Shown here: positions 23,401-32,695 of the stretch, piece after piece | Numbering within the stretch: position 1 is the first letter of the stretch | Layout of the letters: the number at the start of each line of letters is the position of its first letter | DNA from: Rutstroemia sp. NJR-2017a BVV2 | Lineage: Eukaryota; Ascomycota; Leotiomycetes; Helotiales; Rutstroemiaceae | DNA: 64,000 bases | Direction of reading: 5' to 3' | NCBI GenBank assembly: GCA_002946415.1 | Contig: NJPS01000002.1 | Coordinates: forward strand, 310,001-374,000 | The notes under the pieces: model-generated | What the model was told of the DNA's origin: nothing | Databases searched by the model: none | The model's input: the letters and a program-made list of their open reading frames with translations, nothing else | Translations under genes and position numbers: made by a program

Positions 23401-25565
23401 AAACAATGTGTCTAGGAACTTCTTCCGTTCACGTGGCTCGCACTCATCAAGGCCGTCAACGATAATGAAGGTCTTTGAATATGCTTTGGTCGTGTATTGG
23501 AGGGCCTGAAAGACGTCTTTCAGGTTTGGCTGTCGGTTTTCACTTTTTAATGTGTTGAACAATGCATCTATCCTGTCTGGAATCCGAGGACAAGTCTGAA
23601 TCAACTGCTTCAAGAGACTGCCCAAAAGGTGTTCAGCGGTTTGAACTTGTTGTAGGACAAATTCACAGTACACGTAGGCCAAGCCTGTCTTCTTGGATTT
23701 TTCGAAATATTCGGAAAGGTGATTGATAACGACAGAGGTCAGGATGGTCTTCCCAGCTCCTGGATTTCCGGGACAGAAAAGAGTCTGATTCATGTCGGTC
23801 TTCATTTTATCAAAATCAGCCGAATCTATCAGCCATTTCCCTGTCCCCGGATGTCGCAATGCAGAGTTTTGCCTGTGCTTGGACGAGTAGTCGGTAGGTG
23901 TTAGCCAGTCCGTGACTTTTTGGAGTGACATTGTGGGGAATTCCTGTTGATGCCCCGCTTGGGAATCGAAGTCAGCACCTAATTCTGGCTTTTCGGATTG
24001 TCTTCCAGAAGGAACCTACGTTTTTTCTTCTCCAGAATCTCATCAGCGTTTTTAACGAAATCTTTGAGCCTATCTGCAATTCGGACGAAACCGTCACTAT
24101 CAGGAGAGGCATGCTTATGCAGCATATTATGCCTAACGTCTAAGCCAATCCTCTCCGCACCATCGATGCAAGCAGAGTCTTGTGGAACCGTCTACATAGA
24201 TATTAGCATTAACACTAATATGATATTGATATCCTAGCTTTGATGGACATACTATTCCATGGTCGTCGGCATCAATTCCATGCTCTGTGTTTTCCGATAT
24301 TCCTGAAAGAAGCGAAGAGTGCTGGGTGGCGCGGTTTTCATAGAAACAGGCGATAGGAATGTTGAAAGCAGCATTATTCACCATTTCAGTGAACTTCTCG
24401 ATGGTTTCGTCAAGTGGACTTGGGCGTCCTTCCTTGCCATCTCTCATATCTGTTCGCAGGTACTGAATGAGTTCTTCAGAACACTCATCCTTCTGTTCTT
24501 GGGCAATCTTCAACCGAAGCGCGGCAATGCTGGACCCCAACTTCCAACTGCCTCTGAAAGGAGTGCCAAGAAATGCGATGCCGATGGTCGAATCAATGAT
24601 TTGACGATGACTGGCGGCTTTTCGGTTGAAGCTTTCGGTCGCTGCAACCAGTGTCTTTATTTGTCTCGAATTAGCAACAGATCATACTATATAGGAATTT
24701 CCGAGATGGTGATAATGAAGCACATAGCACCAAGAACAGAAATATCCAAGCCTTACCTTGGCTAGTAGCAGACCACCGAAACATGAAGCAATGAAAATGA
24801 TTGGGCAACCAGATTTTTTCTGCACACATATTAGTTTCCAAGACGCCGGTACTAACTTTTCTTGTTTACATACCGTTTTCTCCCGCTCTAGTCGTAGTCT
24901 ATCGAGCAATGTGTGAGCATGGCCAGAAAGCCTATCCTGGGAGGCGTTATTGGCGTAGTTTGCATTCCAGTTATACATCAATATACGAGCGTTGGGGATC
25001 GCTGAAGGTAACATGTTGCTATCTTTCAGCCAATTGACACACCCAGATTCCTTGTTTGCGCCATCCTTCCAGGCGATCCAGGTGTGAGGTGAACGAGCAC
25101 CTAGACCATGCAGAGCAATGATGCTAATATTGTCAATCACTCTCTATAATATGAAGATGATATCACTTACTCCACAGTCGTTTTATCCGTCGCTGTCTTA
25201 TCTTTCGGGTCCGGAAATTGCTGTAGTAGGCCGTAGTCTTCCTCTTGCTTCTTGCTTGGTTTGCATGGTTGAGAAGTAGATTGAGACTCAAGTGGCTTTG
25301 ACTGTTGTTGCTGTAGGGTAGATGCCGCATCACAACCTTCTTTTCCTCCTGGCGGGGGAAGGCATGGGGATACATCATCCTTCCCTTCTAGCTGGGGAGG
25401 GCTTGGAAATGCAACTTCCCTTCCTTCTGTCTGGGAAGGGCGGGGGGGTTGAACTACTAGATTCTTTTCCTCCGACGTAGGGGCACATTGAGTCTCCTGT
25501 CTCTCTACCTTAGGAGAAAGACTTGGCTGCTCTGGTTTCGGGAATAATGATGAATGATCTTCCAT
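20401..25565 (-). CDS. NLR-like protein: hydrolase-NACHT-ankyrin with low-complexity tail
   Basis: Seven exons: 25565-25171, 25123-24874, 24819-24757, 24654-24253, 24191-24020, 23978-23174 and 23122-20401; 1602 residues. Residues 1-130 form a Pro/Gln-rich leader. About 132-425 is an alpha/beta-hydrolase (SesB-like) domain beginning DIIALHGLGARSPHTW. Its nucleophile elbow reads FIASCFGGLLLA, with Cys228 where Ser is expected; a His remains in VRHNMLHKHA. The NACHT follows: Walker A GNPGAGKT (498-505), Walker B FIIVDGLDECE (about 599-607). About five ankyrin repeats span 973-1118. The rest is disordered: five 20-residue FP-motif repeats, four PSHVK repeats, then Asp/Ser/His-rich sequence. Fungal proteins of this plan are NLR-type signal receptors tied to non-self recognition and cell death; the ligand is unknown. 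The 41-nt intron 24019-23979 is unusually short. If it is not spliced, the hydrolase ORF stops at 23979 and a separate NACHT gene would start at ATG 23931. Confidence 0.82.
20823..20882 (-). repeat. 15-bp tandem repeat (x4) encoding PSHVK units
   Basis: Four 15-bp units (plus strand GCTTAACGTGAGAAG with a few changes) encode successive [PS]HVKP pentapeptides in the disordered tail of the NACHT protein. Period and frame are conserved, so copy-number change would not break the ORF. Confidence 0.85.
21364..21663 (-). repeat. 60-bp degenerate repeat (x5) encoding 20-residue units
   Basis: Five in-frame 20-residue units, each starting FP or IP and carrying a W/R/L-P core (FPVQNSAAAWPLIPPQVTGN type), in the linker after the ankyrin domain. 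The last two units are strongly diverged. Confidence 0.75.
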
Positions 25566-27238
25566 ATCTACCGAGAAAGCCGCAACTTATATGGCGGGAA
25601 TAAAATTAATTATGAAGAAGAGATAGTAACAAGTATTTAGCCTCTCGATAGACGATAAGTGATAACCGTGGTGAAATGAAATGAATTTGTTTGAAGAGCT
25701 AATCTCTCGCGGTCATGGCATACCGGAGATGCACTGGACTGCATTAATGTAGAATCTGTTCGAACGGTCATAGTTGAGTTGGACAGAGCCTTGCACCAAA
25801 AATAAATGCCATGAAACGGCCCCATTGACAGATAGCTTCGGCCCCCAATGCTCTCGAGCCTCGATAGCTTGATGTACCGTTGTACGTCTGTCAGGTGAGC
25901 CTGGGGCGTGTTTCGGACTACTGAAATCATTACTATGAGCCGCCTTTCTGGCTCAGCGAGATGCCCAGTCAAAGTGATCATCCATTCCCTTGGCAAAGAT
26001 GAATTATCCTACCTTGATGTCTTCACATGTCAGCAGCTTCCGCCCCAACGGCTGCCTCCTTCTGTGGGGGACGGCGGACCGTAGACCTAGAACATCTTTG
26101 AGCATGCTGTGTCACATTTTCCGTTCAAGGTTATGGATCAAGTCTACTTTGCGGGATAAGCCGTCCACAAGCAACTCTCATGCATGTATGGTAGCGGTAT
26201 ACTGTTTATAGAATATCTTCATGGCTGTGTTCCTGACGTGTGTGATCGACAGCAACGTGGGGGTGTTTGTCGCCCTATTATACAAAGACTGCCACACCGT
26301 GAACTCGCCTATACAGCGTCGTTAGTGTCTCTCTTGCTGACTTGCATGTGAGGCTGGATGGAGGGTTTAAACATACGCCCGGGTCTCCGGTCATGGCATA
26401 GCCTGAGCCCAGTCTTGAGGAGCGGTATACCAATGTAGAAGTCGATGCCATCTCGATTTCCATTTGTGTTCGGCATTTCGCAACTAAGTCCCGACGAGTG
26501 GCTGATAGGTCGAATGATGAAAACGAATGTCGTGACACGAACCAGTTATATATGCCACAACTGTCACTCTCCAGGAGTGGTGTCACCTTTTGGCTTTCCC
26601 AAGTGCTTGCAATTGGCCCACGTCGTTGATTGATCCAGACTTTCCAGTTCGAAGGAACGAGTTGCCTCATTCTCCTACCACCCACACCAAAAATCTGGCA
26701 GCTTTTACTTGTCGAAGCTATGTTGTCATGAATACTGTATCACTCTGCTGTTTTAGCCTTTTCTGAAAGCTGGCGATTAAAGAAGTCACCCTAAGCGAGC
26801 CAATCATTCCCCTTGCGGCGAAGGCTAATTCACCAAAAGCGGTAATGCGGTGATGTGTAAGCCTTCTTTCTACTCGACTGGCGATCACCATATCCATTGA
26901 AAAGAGCATGGCGGGTGAGAAATGGCCCGCAACCATGACCTGTTCAGATAATGGCTTTTTACGAATCAGCGTGATATAATACGAGGTTTCACTACCTGAT
27001 GTATATCTTACCGATGCGCCCGAAGTCTGCCTTGACCATAGACCGGGCACCCGCCCTTGGAATGAGAGCAAATTTTGCCTCAATCTCGACAGCGACGCGC
27101 ATGCGGGTAGCCGCGGATGCGCTCATAGCTTTCGAGTTCAAAAAGATGGGCAAGCAGAGTGATTCACCAACGCAGCCCCCACACCCATATCTCTTGCTCG
27201 GACAAAGATAGAAATAGTAACGCCAAGGTTTGCGACAA
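25566..27238. other. Divergent intergenic region NLR / HET gene
   Basis: The promoter space of the NACHT gene (left) and the HET gene (right). ORFs of 100-135 codons on the minus strand (25637-25996, 26278-26685, 26718-27083) have no recognisable domain, signal or splicing pattern. A plus-strand ORF at 26999-27211 ends 28 bp before the HET start and could be a leader peptide or chance. Confidence 0.45.
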
Positions 27239-29140
27239 ATGGCAGAGAACCGGGAAATACTGTACAGTCGATTGCCGGCAGACAGCATTCGATTGCTGCA
27301 CATCAATGTGGGATTATCGGAACCGAGCGCTGGAGAACTGGAAGTCGTGCGGCTTCATGAAGCCCCTCCTTACTATGCCCTCAGCCATTGTTGGGGGCCC
27401 CAGAAACAAACCACAACTATCGAAATTGGAAGCGAAAGGCTTCCAGTGTGTTCGGACTTGTTTTCTGGGATTGTGCGACTCCGTGAGCTCGCTGCCAATA
27501 GCTCAGAACTGGAACCTCCTCTGAATTACGTTTGGATAGATAATATATGCATCAACCAGGAGGATGCCGCAGAGCGTTCGGCTCAGGTACAGCTCATGGG
27601 GATCATCTATTCAAAAGCTATAAGGACTCTAATCTGGCTTGGGCCGGAGAGCTACTCATCTTCTGAGGCGTGGCGATTCGTGGATTACATTTACGACATC
27701 TCTAAGACTCACCATGCGGTTTCCAAGTTGGAGGATATACCTCAATGTACATACTCAGACTCCTATCACAAATTGTACAAGTTACCAGAGTGGAACGACA
27801 AGGCTTGGGTATACTTGAGGGAATTGTTCGATCTACGGTGGTTTTCGAGGATTTGGGTCGTCCAAGAAGTGGTGCAGTCCTCACAAGATCCAATCATTCT
27901 TCATGGAGAAGAGCTCCGCAGCTGGAAGCATCTTGGGTGGGTTGCATCCTGGATGCGGCGAAAAGGCTACTTACGCTTGCCTCACATATCGCAGGCGATT
28001 CTCAACGTGGACACTCTGTATATTCTTCGACGGTCTAGGGTGGCATGGCCGCTTGATGCCTTGATTTCCATGACGCAAATAAAATTCCATGCAACTGACC
28101 AGCGGGACAAAGTCTATAGCTTGCTTGCACTTTCAGCAGAATGCCAGGATCTTTCAAACATCCCTGAGGCTTTGAAGCCCGACTATACCATCAGTATAGA
28201 GCAAACATATCAGAAAGTGGGACGATTTCTGCTCGAGCGAAGCTGTTCCCTTGCCCTCCTGACGCGTATTCGTGGACCTTGGGGTAGCTTAACCAGAATG
28301 CGCCGCCTACATGAACTACCAGACTTACCTTGTTGGTGTCCCGATTGGAGTGACTTCGAGGGGCACAACAGAGGCATCCGGACAAGTCTTTCTTGGATTG
28401 ACTATTCGGACAGCTCGAAGCCAGCGACTTTGGGGTTCCCACAGCATTATATGGCGTCAGCAAGGCTCAAACCTAAGATACATGATACTTTAGACCCCTC
28501 TGTTCTCCGGGTCAGTGGTATGAGAGTCGGTCAAATTGAACGAGTGGTGCCATTCAACGACACGCTTATGTCCAAGGAGCAATTTTATCAGTCTTTCAAT
28601 TGGATGATAGTTCCTCCCCTGAAGCTAGCATTATCTTTGCTGAAAAAAGAGGAAGATATAACGGACTGGGTAGCCCAATTCATCAAGGCCACATCCGCCG
28701 AGCAGCATCAACTCGGCGGTCGGACATGGGAGCAAAGTTTCAAGGATGGTGTGAATTACTTGCACAACCTTCTAGTTGCTAATCGTCATCTGAATTCATC
28801 GATTATTTTTAGAAATAACGATGGTACAACTATCGACCTAAAGGAGTATTTCTCAGCCAAAGGCGACCCCGAAGTATATGCATCCTTAGCACGCAATTTC
28901 TGCTACAATAGAAGTTTTGTGATCACATCGAATGGACAAATGGGAATCGGTCCATCAGGCACGCGGGTGGGTGATACTGTCGCCATTGCGCCTGGCAGCG
29001 GCGTCCCCTACGTCCTGAGATACCAGGGTTCCAGCTGGATGTTGATTGGCGAATCATATATCCATGGACTCATGGACGGTGAGGCTATCAAATCGCATCG
29101 TGATGGAGTCATCCAAGAAGAGGTTCTGGAATTTAGGTAG
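27239..29140 (+). CDS. HET (heterokaryon incompatibility) domain protein
   Basis: One uninterrupted exon of 633 residues from the ATG at 27239. The HET domain occupies about residues 45-230: PPYYALSHCWG (block 1), PLNYVWIDNICINQEDAAER with SAQVQLMGIIYSKAIRTLIWLG (block 2), and DLRWFSRIWVVQEVV (block 3). The second half holds the usual DQRDKVYSLLAL element and a C-terminal GDTVAIAPGSGVPYVLR..SSWMLIGESYIHGLMDGEAI module, common at the end of HET proteins. HET domains act in fungal non-self recognition and trigger compartmentalisation and cell death; the domain is related to TIR folds. No intron, TM or partner domain (NACHT, WD, ankyrin) is fused. It lies head-to-head with the NACHT-ankyrin gene, which supports a shared role in allorecognition by inference only. 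Confidence 0.93.
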   Translation: MAENREILYSRLPADSIRLLHINVGLSEPSAGELEVVRLHEAPPYYALSHCWGPQKQTTTIEIGSERLPVCSDLFSGIVRLRELAANSSELEPPLNYVWIDNICINQEDAAERSAQVQLMGIIYSKAIRTLIWLGPESYSSSEAWRFVDYIYDISKTHHAVSKLEDIPQCTYSDSYHKLYKLPEWNDKAWVYLRELFDLRWFSRIWVVQEVVQSSQDPIILHGEELRSWKHLGWVASWMRRKGYLRLPHISQAILNVDTLYILRRSRVAWPLDALISMTQIKFHATDQRDKVYSLLALSAECQDLSNIPEALKPDYTISIEQTYQKVGRFLLERSCSLALLTRIRGPWGSLTRMRRLHELPDLPCWCPDWSDFEGHNRGIRTSLSWIDYSDSSKPATLGFPQHYMASARLKPKIHDTLDPSVLRVSGMRVGQIERVVPFNDTLMSKEQFYQSFNWMIVPPLKLALSLLKKEEDITDWVAQFIKATSAEQHQLGGRTWEQSFKDGVNYLHNLLVANRHLNSSIIFRNNDGTTIDLKEYFSAKGDPEVYASLARNFCYNRSFVITSNGQMGIGPSGTRVGDTVAIAPGSGVPYVLRYQGSSWMLIGESYIHGLMDGEAIKSHRDGVIQEEVLEFR

Positions 29141-30196
29141 CCATCTGAAATTGAAACAGGGGGGTTGATGGCATTTTTTCTTCATAGTTCAGGCTCCAAA
29201 CAAAAGGTTCTGGGAGATCTTTTGGGGAGATACTGTATGCTACCACAGCCTCAAGCTCTAAGTTCTGATGTATATGAACTGCATTGCCCTTAGAGGTGAC
29301 ACGTCACTATACCGTTTGTAGTCACTGATAATCGCTATCATTGGTGTCAATTGATAAATGCTTCGGCCATCATATTATTTTGGAACCCAAGACGCAAGCA
29401 AGGTAGATGTAGACCCTGCTGAGGTAGTACAGGCTCTCCACAAGTAGTTGACTAAAGCTTGGCATTTACCATGAACGGCGATTACTGCATGCATCATGAC
29501 AACAGCCTGGTTGGCTGCCACCCCCGCATCAGTGTAACCCTAACCTGTAGATCCTGCGACACGTAGTTCGGATGAACTGCTTTTGATCAATAAACTTATC
29601 TGTAAACTTCACGTATAGTTGAGCACAGGGGCTGTCCTGTAGCAGGCATGTAGGTCCTTCGCCTCGGTGCTCGTATCTGTACTCTATTCATTCAGGAGCC
29701 TTCTCGCGAAAATCTCTGCACTTTACGGCACTTCAGAAATTGATAGACGTTGAGAGGTCGGCAAGCACTAACTAGCATGGATACAAGACTGCAACTAACA
29801 TGGATACAAGACTGCAGGTAACATAAGCTCGGTTTTTCAGTGGATGCTGATGCTCATGCTTACATGATGCTCACACAACTTTATACTCGGTAAGCAAGGC
29901 TCTTGGGTAGCTAGTTGTACTTCTCTACTTTGTGCGGTGGTTTGAACATGGAATTAAACTAAATTATTACTAACAATACATCAGAGAAATACAGCAAAGA
30001 AGTCAGCGAAAAATTCGGCAAAAGAGTAGGCAAACAAATAGCAGAAAAACACAGCGCAGGAAAGAAAATCCCTCGAATCAGTCCCCAGCACAACTTCGTA
30101 GCTAGCACATCGGACATCGCCGAAACTGACCCCCAAGCAATGGTCTTCAAGCCGCACACAGCCTGCCAAACATGAGTTCCTAGCATCCAAAGGGTA
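29141..30196. other. Intergenic region, no gene seen
   Basis: Downstream of both the HET gene and the FIG1-like gene (convergent 3' ends). Small ORFs only. Contains the 23-bp tandem duplication described separately. Confidence 0.6.
29770..29815. repeat. 23-bp tandem duplication
   Basis: AACTAGCATGGATACAAGAC plus TGC (29770-29792) is repeated head-to-tail at 29793-29815 with a single base change, in intergenic DNA. Confidence 0.9.
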
Positions 30197-31283
30197 TCAC
30201 CAAATTGCTCTGGTGTCCGGCTGTCTCTTCGCGTAGAGAATTCCCATCACAGTGAAAAATATAGTACTAGCAGCTGCAATACCAGCTTGGGCTCTATCCA
30301 ATGAGCTAGCACGCCCGATTGTGACCACTTCTCCAGCAACACCAGTACCTAAATTCACAAGAATTTGCTTTGTTTTGGATTTTCCGCCTAACACGAGCGC
30401 GTTCGAGCTCTGCGGTGTACCAATTGCTAGCACAAACGCCAGTGCAAGTGAGAACGCACCCAGAAGCGCAGCGAGCGCCACGACCGACTTGTAACGTCGT
30501 CTGTAGGATGAGCTCATAAGAGCGACCATCAACATAACTCCGCCAATAAAGAAGAGAATGAGTTGTGCAAGTGGAACCTGGTAGGGAAATACGTCTTTCT
30601 GCAAGTGCAAGGCTTCAGGAAGCGTGTTGTCGAGAAACGTCCGAGCATATGCTTGAGCTTGGCTTGAGGCGTTGAGATTCTCCCAGAACTCTTCACTCAG
30701 ATCGTTGTAATCATAAGCGTACAGGTTCTTGACGCAGTTTGTTCGCCAATCAACTGATGTGGTGATATCCGAGGCTTCGCCAGGACCATCATCGGACTGG
30801 GCTGTGTTGGTTTTGTTGGCTACGGAAATGCACCCGCCTTGATATCCGCAGTTAGTGTTATTCGTACGGAAGATCTAGTTGTTTACTCACCGAAGTATCC
30901 AACACGTAACTGGACATCATAAGTTCCGTTGGCCTGAAGTTCGGCGAGATAGAATTTGTCAAGCCAGTTGGGCGACATGCAGCCGACGAGTATAATAACT
31001 AGAGGCTGTTAAAAATATGGCTTGTAGATTCCTTATTTGAGCTTACTTGTCATGATGAATCCACCAAGAAAAGACGCGATAATCAGGATACTAAAGAAGA
31101 GATTCCAAGAAATTCTTTTCTTGCCGTCTTCCATGATGAGGTTAGCTTCACTCAAACACTTTCCGTTACTATGATAAGCATTCGAGATAGCTCACCAGAG
31201 ATGCGATTCGCCGACTTCTTGCTAGTGTTCTTACTGCCCTTCTTCTTCTTTGGTGAACTCTTGGAACCTTTTGTGCGGGCCAT
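30197..31283 (-). CDS. FIG1-like membrane protein (cell fusion / Ca2+ influx family)
   Basis: Four exons, 31283-31196, 31145-31047, 30998-30891 and 30837-30197 (introns 50, 48 and 53 nt); 311 residues. The N-terminus is strongly basic (KKKKGSK..SKKSANR), then TM1 (WNLFFSILIIASFLGGFIM). A long extracellular loop follows with the claudin/Fig1-type motif VGYFGGCISV and a second Cys about 40 residues later (WRTNCVKNLYAYD). Three more TM segments come next (PLAQLILFFIGGVMLMVALM; VVALAALLGAFSLALAFVL; STIFFTVMGILYA). This matches the Fig1 family of mating-induced low-affinity Ca2+ influx and membrane-fusion regulators in the plasma membrane. The same protein could also be called a SUR7/claudin-like protein; the GYFGxC motif favours Fig1. 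It lies between the HET gene and a hydrolase-like gene and is divergent from the latter. Confidence 0.78.
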
Positions 31284-31806
31284 AGTAGCAACTTCGGACG
31301 CGATGGCTTGTTTGAGGTGATAAAGACGGCTTTCTAGATGATCTAAGAAGGAAGTGTTGAAGTGATTACTAGGAAACTGGCTTCAGTGTCAAGAAGAGTG
31401 CGAAGATCGATTATATCTGCTGGTTTCAGCTCTCAGGCATGGACTATATATCCTCTCTTGCCTCCATTTGTCGCTCCATTTCTTTCGGACTCTCAAGCTG
31501 AGCCTGATATCGACCGCATTCGAGCTCTCGGCATCATATGCAACTCTACTCGATACTCATGAAACACTACTAATGCTTGAGGGGGTAGCCCGCATGGCCT
31601 AGTCTGGTAGGAGAGTTCGAAATTAGAATACGATGCTGCAACTCAGACCGGACGAGGCTCATGTCGTAGAACTTGTCTCAAGCCAGGTCAAAAGATGGAA
31701 AGACCGAGTTGGAGTGAGTGTAAGTGCCGATCAAGGCAACCTTACTTACTAGTTCAACATGCTTTTGGAGAATAATATGCAGTGAAATCTAAAGATAAAT
31801 TAGATT

Positions 31807-31906
31807 GGTTGTATTGCATCTGAAGGCAGTCAGAAACGAGGGTTGTATGCATTCAAAGGCAGTCAGAAACGATGGTTGTGTTGCATTTAGAGGCAACCAG
31901 ATATGA
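31807..31906. repeat. 33-34-bp tandem repeat (x3)
   Basis: Three head-to-tail units starting GGTTGT(A/G)T(T)GCAT and ending (AGTC/AACC)AGA(A/T)A(C/T)GA; the first two are nearly identical in their second half, the third is more diverged. Confidence 0.8.
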
Positions 31907-32489
31907 GGCTCTTCCATGCAGCTCGCCATCACTGATGAGGGTGGTAACGTTGGGAATCATTATGTCAAAGTACCCCTGAACAGACTAGCGAGAGGCTGTG
32001 TACAGGCGGTATCACGTAAGGAGAGATCAGATGGTATGCCCCCAATGTCACGATATGCTGTACAACGTTACACCAAATAACTTATTGGTGCCGAGAAAAC
32101 CTGTTCCAACATCACCTAATCAGATCTTGCGATGTCGTGCAGTAGGAAGTTTTATGCTTGTTGCTGATTAGAAGTGGGTTCGATGCCGAGCTTACTCAAT
32201 GAAACTGTCGATGGAGGAAGTCACTGCGTGAATGACAGCCATGTCCCTTGATATGAAACTCATTCATTGGTCTTCAGGCATATGGGGTCTGTCGTTGTGT
32301 CTAATATTGGAACTCGTTGCAGTTTGCCTGAGTTCACCTTTCACCCCGGGTAGCCGCATGTGGCCTTCTGCCGATTTGAGGCAACACAGTAGGAGAGTCG
32401 AAGCAGATATTTTACTTATAGACTCTTCTATTCTAGTTGCACTGAACGAAATCAAGATATCAGTTGCTGCGGTGCACATATTAATATCA

Positions 32490-32569
32490 AACACTTCATC
32501 ATCCTAACACTTCCTCATCCCAACGCTTCCTCATCCTCACACTTCCTCATATCAACACTTCGTCATCTA
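32490..32569. repeat. 16-bp minisatellite (x5) before the hydrolase-like gene
   Basis: Five units of consensus AACACTTCCTCATCCT, about 130 bp upstream of the ATG at 32696, so within the promoter or 5' UTR. Pyrimidine-rich, as are many fungal leaders. Confidence 0.85.
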
Positions 32570-32695
32570 ATCGTTTCATTGAGTTCCAAATCACTGTGCT
32601 GCTTTTTCCTTCTTTTTTCCAGCGTCAAATTTTTTGTTCTTTGGTGAACGAGTGTCATCTTTTTCACGATAAGTTTCAACACATCCTATCGCAGT

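Larger units (their letters stand above)
31284..32695. other. Divergent intergenic region with minisatellites
   Basis: Between the FIG1-like and the hydrolase-like genes. Two tandem arrays are listed separately. A sequence near 31589 (GCCCGCATGGCCTAGTCTGG) resembles a tRNA A-box half, but no full cloverleaf follows. No gene is supported. Confidence 0.55.

Noticed and set aside
26999..27211. 70-codon plus-strand ORF ending just before the HET gene, considered as a first exon
   Set aside because: The HET frame is complete from its own ATG at 27239, and no splice pair joins the two in frame without losing the HET start.
31589..31640. tRNA-like sequence with a good A-box (TGGCCTAGTCTGG)
   Set aside because: The B-box is poor and too close, and no anticodon arm or acceptor stem can be formed; at most a tRNA relic.
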